Below are positions 55,701 to 63,424 of a DNA stretch of 64,000 nt, in pieces. The stretch spans positions 1 through 64,000 of the forward strand of contig JAFTAP010000027.1 in assembly GCA_017455525.1 (NCBI GenBank), read 5' to 3'. Position numbers and translations under genes: made by a program. Each line of letters begins with the position of its first letter. Position 1 is the first letter of the stretch. The stretch is from Lachnospiraceae bacterium (GTDB taxonomy: Bacteria; Bacillota; Clostridia; Lachnospirales; Lachnospiraceae). A model generated the notes under the pieces. The model was not told where the DNA came from. It made no database searches and saw only the letters and a program-made list of their open reading frames with translations.

Positions 55701-58700
55701 AAGGGAGCCTTGGTCTCCACAAGCTTATAATCGCCTGCCTTAAGGTTCGTAAGCACGTATACTCCGTCCTTCTGCCCGATACTGCCCTGCTCCGGAGTTA
55801 TCGCAGAGCCGTCGGCGTTCACGATATCAAACTCTGCACCGGGAAGGGTGTTCTCATATCCGGCGTCCATCTTTGTGATCGTGATAGGCTTCACGGCATC
55901 CCTGATGATAAGCGTGCCTTCCGCTGCCTCTACGTCATCCCTGCCGTTTCCGAGTAGCTTCTTTATGAAGCTCTCGTTCATCCTTACCTCGCCCTTGTCG
56001 GATAAATAGAAGCTTACGCTCTGCGTCTCCTCGTAGCCTACAGGAGCCTTATCCTCTGTCAGCGTGTAATTGCCTGCCTTAAGACCATAAATCGTCTTTA
56101 CGTTGCCGTCAGATGTCCATGTGACAGGAGCCTCAAGCTTTTCTCCGGACAGAGTGAACTTAGCGCCTGCAAGCTCCTTCTCATCCGTGACGTCAAGCTT
56201 GCTTATCTTAAGCTCCACAGGAGTATTGACGAACTCCAGCTGCTTCCCGTAATTCTCAGACGGAGTCACGACAAGATTCCCGGAACCATTGTCAGTCACA
56301 TCAACTGTAAAGCTGCCAATGGTTTTATTCTCGGTAAATCCGTCTTTCTTCTTCTCTGATACCGTATATTCATGATGACCTGCAGCCGTATACTCTATCT
56401 TATTATAAGTCACGGTTCCGTCCGCCTTGCTCGTGCCTTCGGCTACGGTAGTATTGCCCTCTTTGATCACGAATTCAAAGCCCTCAAGAGAAAGCCCCGT
56501 GTCCTTAACCGAGAAGCTCTTCTTTCCCTCAAAGGTTACTTCGCCCTTAGGAGCATATGTATTCTTGAATTCAATAGCATCATTGTCGCCGCCGTTAAAG
56601 ACGCTTGCCACGTTATTCATAAGGCTGGTCCACCAGTCATCCTTACCCGATGAATACTTTTTAACCTCCTTCTTGGCCTCAAACCTGCCTCTTTCGTCAA
56701 TGGAAATCGTAACCTTCACTGCATAAGTAGTCGTATCATAGGTCACGCCGTCATTACCCGCTTTTTCAGATACCTGATAGTAATATGTCCTTGACGTCTT
56801 GCCCTCAAGGTCCTTTATGCTGTATGAGATATCATCAAAGGATACAGACTTATCGCCCTTCTCTCCTTTCTTGTAAGTAATTGCTTTTGACTGCTTTACG
56901 GTATCGCCTTCCTTAAGCTCAAAAGTAAATGTCTTATCCACGCCGATCTCATTATCAAGGTTCTTTGATACGTCAAGCGAGATCTTGTCTTCTCCGGAGA
57001 TTATGTTCTTAAATACCGGAAGATTATCCGTAACGTTATCGTTATCATCTTTTACCCTGTATGAAGGCGTGGCAGTTATAGTGCCGTCCTTATTATCCTT
57101 AACTTCTACAGTAACTGTCTGAGGCACATTGTCCTTAGCCTTGGAATACGGTCTGCCATCGGTATTCTTGTTGGTCTCTTCAATGACATAAGTATATGTC
57201 TCGCCCGCTTGTTCCCTTGTATAAGATATTTCATCAAAAGTCACGACCCCGCTTGCATCAGTGGTCTTAGTGCCAAGCACTTTTCCGCTTGAATCCTTGA
57301 GGTTAAAATCAAAGGTTCCGTCGAGCTTTATGCCATCCTTTACTTCCTTAGCATCGTCTCCTTCGCCGTCAAGCACCTGCTTCTTCGCCTGAAGCACTAC
57401 TCCGCCCTTCGAATCATAGACATTGGTGATCGTAACCGTGCCCTCTGAGGTTACGCCTGTGCCAGAGGCCGTCACATCCAGTCCGCCATGTCCGTTATCA
57501 GTGACGGTCACGGTAATTTCGTGGTCGCTTATGTCATAAGTTATGCCATTCAGCTTAGCTGTCTTGCCATCCGCTGACTTGACTGCGCCATCAGGTGCGA
57601 TTTCTGCTACCTTATAAACATAAGTTCCTGTCTTGTATCCCTTGTCATTCTTAGCATTAAGATCAGACAGTTCATATGAAATCTTGGGAAGATCCGCTAT
57701 CCCATCCTCATCATCCTTTATCAGGGTGACTATATCGCCTATGCGCTTTCCGTCGGCACCCTTAAGCTCAAACCGGAAATCATCAAGCCTCTCTTCAGAG
57801 CCTGAAAGAATCTTCTCAACCTTCGGTGCGAACTCGCCCGTAGCATCATAACTGTTCTTAAATCCTATGGAAACAACATGATCCAAGGTAGGGTTAGCCA
57901 CTTTGTCATCATGATATGCGAGCACATGACCGTTATTATCACTCCGCCAGTCTATGGTATAGGTCTTTATGGGATGATCATCATACGTTACGCCGTCATT
58001 ATCTTTGACCTGCTCTACGAAGGTGTATGTATGCGGGTTCACCGCTCCGTCCACTATCTTAGGAGCAGTTATCTCAAACGCCTCTGAATAATACATCTCC
58101 GTAGTGGAATCATAGTCCCCCTCAGATACGGTAAACGTTTTGAGATGCGTCCCTTTATCCTTATCGCCGTCATATAAGTCAAACGTGAATGTCTTGCCCT
58201 TAGGCCAGTTTGTCATGGACTTGGCTATCCTGAAGCTTATCTCGCCCGTCTCGCTGTACGTATTGGTGAAGCCTTTAGAGAAAAGTCCGTTATCCTTTAC
58301 TTCCGTGACAAGATTGCCGTTACCATTGTCCGTGACCGTCACGATAACGGTATATGGAGTTTCATCATAGACCATGCCTTCATTTGGCTCATCAGGCTTA
58401 ACTTCCGTAACGGTGTATGTGAAGTCCTTCGTATTAGCGCCGCCAAGCATATCCAGAGTATACTCGATCGGAGCGAATTCGAATGTCCCGTCCGCTTTAT
58501 TTGTAACTGTCTGCGCAGTTATCCCTTCGCCCTCAAGCTTGAAAGTGAACTCGCCTTCCGAAAGCTTAGCGCCTTCTAAGTTCTTCCTCCCCTTGATCAC
58601 TGCGTTTCCCGATGCGCCGTATGTATTATTAAAGCTTACGTCATCCGCTCCGCTGACCGTGAAGACTATCTTTCCGCCTACGATATCAGATTCAACCGTG

Positions 58701-61700
58701 ACGTCATATTCCGCACTTGAATAGGTAACGCCGTTTATAGTCTCACTCTTATGTATCTCTTCAAAATGATATACATCAGTCTTCTTTGCCCTTGCCTGTG
58801 CGTATGTGTAGCTCGGCAGATATATTGTTATATCAGACTCGTTTGCGCCTGCTATCGCCGGTATGTCAACAGGGTTCGCAAGATCAACGAGCTGATTATT
58901 AACTGATTTCTTAAGACCGGATACAAGATTGCCGGCCTTATCAGTAACCTTGATCTGGAAGCCGTCGTTAGAAGCCATCTTGCGGTTTTCAAGTATCTTC
59001 CTTACGGAAACGAAAGGTCTGTCATCAGTAGGATATACATTCTTGATAGTTCCTACAGAGCTTCCCTCTGACAGTGTGTTACCGCTTGAATCCTTTGCTG
59101 TAGCTACAAGATTTCCATTTGCATCATAGTCAACAGACACATCAAAGCTTATCTCAGCTATCACGTCTGCATTGGAAGGAGTCGCCGTCGCACCTAAAGA
59201 ATCACGCTCTACTATCCTGTAGTGATGCTCTCTCTTTTCCGTATATGATATGGGCTTAAAGCTTATCTCATGGTTGTCTCCGTTCCCCCATGTGTCGGTG
59301 ACGCTGTCTATGGGTGAAGTCCCGTCTCCCTCGTAGAGATCGAACGTGAGCGTGACCGTCTCGTCACCGCTTAGGTTCTCAATTGCCTTCGTCGCCTTAG
59401 GCGTGTATGAAGCGGGATGCTTCTTCAAGTTAGTATATGTCGCACTTGAAGCCCCCGCTGCCTGATCGTTGCCATAGTGATAAGTAACCGTCGCCGTAGG
59501 CTCTATTCCCTGTTCTACATGAACCTTGACCATATAAGGCTCGGGATCGTACAGATATCCGTTTGCATCCTCTTTATACGTCTTGCTATTTATGCTTACT
59601 TCTTTTGTAGCTTTAGATGTATCCTCGGTTATCTTATACCAATAATTCGCTGTCTTATTAGCAAACTCAATAGTATCCCATGATGCCTTAGGATTGTTCT
59701 GGCTGGCGTTCACGGTTTTATTCCCCGGCATAGGAGCGTCTGAAGGATCCACTGCTTCAAGAGTGAAAGCAAAACCGCCATCAGGCCAGGCCTCTCCTGT
59801 CCTAAGGCCGCTTAACTCCTTAGTTACCTCTATAGTAGCCTTAGGATAATTATACTTATTAACGATAGTGACTGACGCCTTATGCTCACCATTGTTAAAG
59901 TCACCCGGCTTAGTAGTTGTATTAGTCACGCCGCCATTAAGGATTCCGCCATCATATGTATTCTTGCCGCTGAATCCATTGAAGTCTTCATAGTCGACAT
60001 CATCAGGCTTTACGTCATCCTCGGAGAAATATTCCTCAACCCAGTATGAAGCATCTGCGCTGCCCTTTGTCACAGGAAGGTCGCTTATCGTAACAGTTTC
60101 ACCCGCTTTAATGTCAAAATACATGACATTCCCCTTATTGCCATTACCGGTAGTCTCTTCTCCATAGCTCCGTGGCACATTCCTGCCTTTGTCGCTAGTT
60201 ACTTTAGCCTTGCTGTAATCAACCCAGGTGTATGCTCCTGTACTGTTGCCGCTGCCAAAAATCTTCACCTTATAATAAGTATTATCATTCTCATCATAGG
60301 GAACAGCGGCTCCGTCCCTAAGGACCTCCTTGCTGACTTTGATCGTTCCATACTCAGGCTTGCTTACATGATTGACAAACTCCGGCATCCCGGGCCAGCA
60401 GCTATATTCCGTCACCGTCCGATTTACCTTGGTCTCGGTCCATACATAGTATCTGGTCACATTGTTCTCGACTACTCTCTGAGAATTGACGAATACCTTT
60501 ATATAGTAAGGTTCAGCATCATATTCTATTCCTGATGCGCTCCCGGCCGTCTCAGTAACCTTATACATGAAACATAAATATTTGGTATCATTGTATGACC
60601 CGCTTACATGCGCCCTGCTGTCTTCATATACGCTTTTGCCTTCAAATTCCAGCGTACCGAAGGTAGCCTTATGCCCCGGAGTATCCTTAAAGATCGTGAC
60701 AAACTTCTCTCCATTGCTCATTCCGGGGATATCAGGAATATCATTAATATTCTTGATGACATTGCCGTCATTTGCATCATCGGGATCATTGCACGGATAT
60801 TTGCTGATCTTGAATGTAAAACCGTCGTCAGGCCATACGTCGTCTTCTACGACATTTTCCGAGCTGTCCTTAAGTAATTTCGTAACCTCAAGATCCAGGC
60901 TGGTCTTATCATCTTCAACGATTTCTATATCCTTTGAGATGCAATGCCATTCCTGACCGCCAATCTTCCTTATATTGTTTGCAACGAGAAATCCTGCAGC
61001 AACATTATCATTATAGAAATCCGCATTCGGAACCAGGAATGTCCCTGTAACAGCAGTACTGGTCCTCGCTGTCTTTGCATTAGGGCAGTTGAATATCAGC
61101 TTCTCAAAAAGTATCTCCTCGTCAGAATTTCCCTGCGGAACTTTCTGTTCGCCATCAATATATAATCTGTACTGTCCGAACGAAACATCCGTATCCGGAA
61201 TATTGAGCACAACGTTCTGATCACTGTTTATCCTTATCTCGTAATTAGATACAGGGAATTTATTATTCGAATTCTCAGACGCATCAAAAGAAATATAATA
61301 TGTGCCGGCAGGCTTGCCGGTGAAATCAACATAACCATTCTTCAGCAGGCTTGCATACTGATAGCAGTTCTCCTCCTTCATCAGCTCGTCACTGATTCTC
61401 TTGACTGTATCCACCATAGAGGACACCTTGTCTTTAATCTGCTGCTCTGTATAAGAATGCGTATCAACTATGACTCCGGAACGACTCTTCATTGCAGGAT
61501 CCATCTTATCGAGAACGTCTTCCGTGGTATATATATACAGGCTTCCGGCATTTGCATTCTTGTCCATAAGGAAAGTCTTACTGCCGCCATTATCATATGC
61601 GCCAATGAAGGTTCTGCCTGCTCCGCCGCCATTATTCTTACATGACTGGATCTGCGCTGAGTTCTGCATTGTACCGACAGCGAAATTAGTCTCCATGTGT

Positions 61701-63100
61701 CCGTCAAGGTGCATGACATTCGCGACAACGCCATAATTGACCGCATCGCCCAGAGCATCACTATAGGACACCGTCTTGCCGGCTTTTACGTTCTCAAAAG
61801 GATCGCCCCAAAGACCATAGACACTGAAGCTTTCTACTTCAAATTCAACTGTTTTACTGTCAGCAGATGTCTGTGCATCAATCGTCACCGGATCAATGGT
61901 GCCACTGCTTTCCTCAAAATGAGTCACCTGAACATCCTCGTTATTTTCAATGCCAAGCTCCTCGCTTATCTGATTCCTCTTGAACTCGATAGATACTGAT
62001 ACAGTGCCTTCCTCGGGTTCTATTTCTTCACTCTTGGATTCATCTGTATAAAATGCAATATCATAGAGAAGGATATTATCCTTTGTTATCCGGCTCTGAT
62101 CCTCTCCAAGATCAGCATTAAGCGCCTCAATATAAGCGTCCGCCTCTGCATCTGAAAGAGGAGTCACGGCAAAATATGCATCATCAGGAATGGCATCGGC
62201 TTTTTCAAGCTTCGCCGTAACTTTTACCTTATTGTCTTCATATTCATATACACGCTTTTCCGCCTCATCTTCTGAAGCCTCATTCTCTGATACCGCTTCG
62301 TTATCAGATACCGTTTCGTCATCTGATACTGCTTCATTCTCAGAAAAAGCCTTTTCCTCGGATATAGCTTCCACGGTTTCCTCATTCGCTTCATCATAGT
62401 TCATGACTATGACGGCATCCTTTACAAGCCTTGTCCATGAAGCGTCATTTACATCTTTGTCTGCTATATTCTTATCAGTGGTTATGGAGTATGCTTCCGT
62501 ACCGTTCACGTCCTCGGTAAGGATAGCGGTGATGTCGTATTCATTTCCTTCTATATTAATAGTGGTCTTGCTGTAGGTGTAGTCAGTGATCTCAGGTGCT
62601 TCGTATTCTATTATATATAGGTAGTTACTCTCTATATCAAGATCCTCGGTGTCCTTCACTGCCGAGCCGGTCTCGCTGTCAACATAGGAAGCGCGGAGCC
62701 TGATCTCGGATACAGCCTCGCTCTCCTCTTCCTCTATGTCGTATGCAGCTTCCTCATCGATGGGCGTGTCATCTGCCTCCTCATCGACGAATCCGTCATC
62801 TGAAGCCGGCGCCTCATCCGGCTCTGATACATCCTCTGAAGGAGCGACCCTCGTTTCCTCATCAACTGTCTGCTCCTCCGTCTCTTCCGTATCGGGAGCC
62901 TCCTGGACAATCTCTGCGTCATCCTGAGTGGACTCATCCACATCCTCTCCCGGCTCTACGGCTTCGGTAAACTCGTCGTCAGCATATGCGTAGGACTGCG
63001 CATTCAGTCCGAAGACGCTCGATGCCGCCGAATACAATGTCTGTGAAAGCATCGTAACCAGAAGGATCGCTACGATAATTTTCTTCCTTGATTTCTTCAT
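49796..63100 (-). CDS. Giant Cna-B/FctA surface protein with choice-of-anchor A-like adhesin domain (about 4434 residues)
   Basis: From ATG 63100 (MKKSRKKIIVAILL, GGAGAGGTG ahead) the frame runs 13.3 kb. Signal peptide and acidic N-terminus closely match the first giant. About residues 445-725 hold a distinct adhesive domain, 'YGVVANVMHLDGHMETNFAVG', 'IGAYDNGGSKTFLMDK' and 'TGTFLVPNADFYNDN', resembling choice-of-anchor A adhesins found at pilus-like tips. About fourteen FctA isopeptide domains (ends such as FTNTY, FKNSY, FTNKV) and several Cna-B domains (KISKLDVTDEKELAGAKFTL) follow. A Ser/Thr/Pro stalk, SPVTG, TM and a basic tail end it. The last roughly 250 residues nearly duplicate the first giant. 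A palindrome and promoter precede it; the sortase gene lies just upstream. Confidence 0.9.
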   Translation of the reverse strand: MKKSRKKIIVAILLVTMLSQTLYSAASSVFGLNAQSYAYADDEFTEAVEPGEDVDESTQDDAEIVQEAPDTEETEEQTVDEETRVAPSEDVSEPDEAPASDDGFVDEEADDTPIDEEAAYDIEEEESEAVSEIRLRASYVDSETGSAVKDTEDLDIESNYLYIIEYEAPEITDYTYSKTTINIEGNEYDITAILTEDVNGTEAYSITTDKNIADKDVNDASWTRLVKDAVIVMNYDEANEETVEAISEEKAFSENEAVSDDETVSDNEAVSENEASEDEAEKRVYEYEDNKVKVTAKLEKADAIPDDAYFAVTPLSDAEADAYIEALNADLGEDQSRITKDNILLYDIAFYTDESKSEEIEPEEGTVSVSIEFKRNQISEELGIENNEDVQVTHFEESSGTIDPVTIDAQTSADSKTVEFEVESFSVYGLWGDPFENVKAGKTVSYSDALGDAVNYGVVANVMHLDGHMETNFAVGTMQNSAQIQSCKNNGGGAGRTFIGAYDNGGSKTFLMDKNANAGSLYIYTTEDVLDKMDPAMKSRSGVIVDTHSYTEQQIKDKVSSMVDTVKRISDELMKEENCYQYASLLKNGYVDFTGKPAGTYYISFDASENSNNKFPVSNYEIRINSDQNVVLNIPDTDVSFGQYRLYIDGEQKVPQGNSDEEILFEKLIFNCPNAKTARTSTAVTGTFLVPNADFYNDNVAAGFLVANNIRKIGGQEWHCISKDIEIVEDDKTSLDLEVTKLLKDSSENVVEDDVWPDDGFTFKISKYPCNDPDDANDGNVIKNINDIPDIPGMSNGEKFVTIFKDTPGHKATFGTLEFEGKSVYEDSRAHVSGSYNDTKYLCFMYKVTETAGSASGIEYDAEPYYIKVFVNSQRVVENNVTRYYVWTETKVNRTVTEYSCWPGMPEFVNHVSKPEYGTIKVSKEVLRDGAAVPYDENDNTYYKVKIFGSGNSTGAYTWVDYSKAKVTSDKGRNVPRSYGEETTGNGNKGNVMYFDIKAGETVTISDLPVTKGSADASYWVEEYFSEDDVKPDDVDYEDFNGFSGKNTYDGGILNGGVTNTTTKPGDFNNGEHKASVTIVNKYNYPKATIEVTKELSGLRTGEAWPDGGFAFTLEAVDPSDAPMPGNKTVNASQNNPKASWDTIEFANKTANYWYKITEDTSKATKEVSINSKTYKEDANGYLYDPEPYMVKVHVEQGIEPTATVTYHYGNDQAAGASSATYTNLKKHPASYTPKATKAIENLSGDETVTLTFDLYEGDGTSPIDSVTDTWGNGDNHEISFKPISYTEKREHHYRIVERDSLGATATPSNADVIAEISFDVSVDYDANGNLVATAKDSSGNTLSEGSSVGTIKNVYPTDDRPFVSVRKILENRKMASNDGFQIKVTDKAGNLVSGLKKSVNNQLVDLANPVDIPAIAGANESDITIYLPSYTYAQARAKKTDVYHFEEIHKSETINGVTYSSAEYDVTVESDIVGGKIVFTVSGADDVSFNNTYGASGNAVIKGRKNLEGAKLSEGEFTFKLEGEGITAQTVTNKADGTFEFAPIEYTLDMLGGANTKDFTYTVTEVKPDEPNEGMVYDETPYTVIVTVTDNGNGNLVTEVKDNGLFSKGFTNTYSETGEISFRIAKSMTNWPKGKTFTFDLYDGDKDKGTHLKTFTVSEGDYDSTTEMYYSEAFEITAPKIVDGAVNPHTYTFVEQVKDNDGVTYDDHPIKTYTIDWRSDNNGHVLAYHDDKVANPTLDHVVSIGFKNSYDATGEFAPKVEKILSGSEERLDDFRFELKGADGKRIGDIVTLIKDDEDGIADLPKISYELSDLNAKNDKGYKTGTYVYKVAEIAPDGAVKSADGKTAKLNGITYDISDHEITVTVTDNGHGGLDVTASGTGVTSEGTVTITNVYDSKGGVVLQAKKQVLDGEGDDAKEVKDGIKLDGTFDFNLKDSSGKVLGTKTTDASGVVTFDEISYTREQAGETYTYVIEETNKNTDGRPYSKAKDNVPQTVTVEVKDNKDGTITATPSYRVKDDNDNVTDNLPVFKNIISGEDKISLDVSKNLDNEIGVDKTFTFELKEGDTVKQSKAITYKKGEKGDKSVSFDDISYSIKDLEGKTSRTYYYQVSEKAGNDGVTYDTTTYAVKVTISIDERGRFEAKKEVKKYSSGKDDWWTSLMNNVASVFNGGDNDAIEFKNTYAPKGEVTFEGKKSFSVKDTGLSLEGFEFVIKEGNTTVAEGTSKADGTVTYNKIEYTAAGHHEYTVSEKKKDGFTENKTIGSFTVDVTDNGSGNLVVTPSENYGKQLEFVNTPVELKISKLDVTDEKELAGAKFTLSGEKLEAPVTWTSDGNVKTIYGLKAGNYTLTEDKAPVGYEETQSVSFYLSDKGEVRMNESFIKKLLGNGRDDVEAAEGTLIIRDAVKPITITKMDAGYENTLPGAEFDIVNADGSAITPEQGSIGQKDGVYVLTNLKAGDYKLVETKAPFGYALAEPILFTLSLDRLVTIAAGSKAKAIGTELADGKKYTSEIQVPDTPIDVFVTKEAPADDGQGTKTLGGAKLEIQKYNSETEKWETAVSEFDSASEGRVTRISDLTPGEYRLVENSAPADYLIAKPVPFTINADGTITGSNVTRDAKTGMYYISMTDIPIGTTTFKGHKKWVDGTGENRPSITVELQRCYADEKANEEAWETVAGPIAVTSPAYSFAFSKTNDDKELYKADQHGKEYAYRFKETMGESSVTYVAENDGVIEISDQETDYELKNTVSGDVTINVTKNWNVGKVINDDIYKHFTATLQRTANGTTEVLEKDFTVDKDFGTRSFGPYDKYDENGFEYTYEIIETKGEGNLYSWTGSKTVDSGKAGTASTLDLKLINTHTDVPTIPVVIEANKEVKSSTGVDQPKDGFEFGLYVKDTDEESGYRLIESKTTGTDGKVTFEEISYDENQVGEHVYYIHEIEPANRKAGFEAYDSGYYPVYVTVGYNADHTGLTRSIGYGEKKAQDLTITNKYNAKGSVKLSLSKEVVYTKADGTEVAYWPEGETFTFEVYDNGSYLEGKDVTFSSTDAVEFVSPEYTAEGSHTYSFVEKKDESKSGIGYDASIEPVSVSFKDDGEGHLKPYKGEGAQAELIEGSLTLDTFKNHYDANGSIELSGIKIFEQGEIEDGMFSVSISKNGAALDNVPITKNVNSGNWSYSEHFTLADLDPDTHTAEYTYEVKEDLTNKISGVIYDESVYTVKVTVADTKRNGELDITKTVLKDGEPTEANDTKTLNFINTKPGGEKATIRISKSLPGAEHTERLNDKFEFILSDDEEIERQGYDAKIQGAEFTVSFTPEEVGTSESPRTFTYTVIETPPTGDDVTEIELGGVTYKYKDGFLYDPEPRSVSVNVWYNPDSKKLETKVIYPDPKNQYVEITNPYITEGEAKITVGKQLVDYDDPTKLMDDYYPEGGFSFRLYDPETDTYSSVKTITKNCRTVEFTAEDAPFLKYTNRALKFGAVNEASTYIKDARYYYLEELPNTYGDAFINDPEGSALVKVTLDEADGVINTTVETRKTNDEAIDKTTDLRSLFEKLTGSDDKEDADVWFTNKVQKSGKLALSGNKSLAYLDGNGLSDDAFAEAAKTFEDLRFDVRVRSSRLGYDKTVTGTVASDGKISFDEGFDFRETGTYDVSISERWANGQAPEGAAYDLKWDKPATFKIDVTDEDKNGILEVSSPYDRNENAAGVADATGADGEFAISFTCTNQLNLKWKIDKIFLGVGENETLTAHLQLLDGNKVVDEWDATATGQNAGEDGRAVLRHELTTDKVKLGKTYTLHETAQPEGYVLADDIKVFFDKDGTYVLDDDGVSRPVGNPIEMLNAKPDLKHTYVEITKTWEDPYDETPEKRPTVYAQVYRKVKGSNDAYKPYGDEPVIIARQADGTYKAVVENLPANAYIKNAYIDYEYKAEEVVTNELKLAGYELVSGSNNAYIGSTLTTTEKSGNTVRLHNKMEQRYIDIPVRKVWRDGKSVATHPMITFHLLADGKDTGKTVNLPSGQLEGKFKDLEVYDFSAANKHEIVYTVTEDPVPGYKKSEGIKNADGSWTFINDSVKADIIKYDANDESARPAELTGAEFVIEKTDGSWKANFKSGQNLEFAIGSKSGGITPGEYTMREIKAPEGYALSAQVAHFTVGEDGKVTQTDKWVKSNWRKDGICFEDKPLYGAFRIIKVDGDTEAPLEGAEFKLYSDKAYNSGSRVLSNYIAGEDVIYELDTYRSDANGRIEIDDLAWGTYYLEEITAPAGYEVPENNVFIFDVDGTHNTPDSDDYLELHYIANYEEHRDSSSSSSSSSTTSSSSTSTTSSSSSETTSSSSTPDTPRTPDTGSSTTSSSSSSRYLSGVLGSRKGGFVSDVLGARKAPTSGVLGERFSPVTGDDLTLNFWIMVLCAAGLIGMSFVYSDDDEEEGEEGKKKKVRKFRLRRAKAKK

Positions 63101-63174
63101 AATATTCACCTCTCCAAAACCACCGATAGTCATCCTAACTATCCCGGGGCAAAGCATCTATTCAGCTCAGATCA

Positions 63175-63190
63175 GGCGAAACGTTTCGCC
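63175..63190. promoter_or_regulatory. Perfect 16-bp palindrome in the leader of the second giant gene
   Basis: GGCGAAACGTTTCGCC lies 75 nt before the ATG. The inner 14 bases equal those of the site at 48896-48911; 13 of 16 bases match the site at 4991-5006. Confidence 0.7.
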
Positions 63191-63265
63191 GCAGAGCCAA
63201 AAATATATACTTTGACCCGCTATCACTATTAAAAATATGATAACACCAAGACTTAGACATAAAAA
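63191..63265 (-). promoter_or_regulatory. Promoter and conserved leader block of the second giant gene
   Basis: The minus strand has TATCAT at 63237-63242, aligned with that of the first giant. Downstream is AATAGTGATAGCGGGTCAAA. The -35 (TTTTTA) is weaker than in the first giant. Upstream similarity (CACAAAAAT, TTTCGTCA, ATTTATGGC) extends about 100 bp further, to near 63345. Confidence 0.5.
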
Positions 63266-63424
63266 TTGCCATAAATAACAAATTTATTTACTTTTATTGT
63301 GAAATATGACGAAATTTCCGCTCAATCTTCGACGATTTTTGTGAATTCTGTATTATGAAAATTTATTATGGAAACACAACGTGTCGTGGCATGCATCCGA
63401 AGGTAGCTTATATGTTGTTATTCT

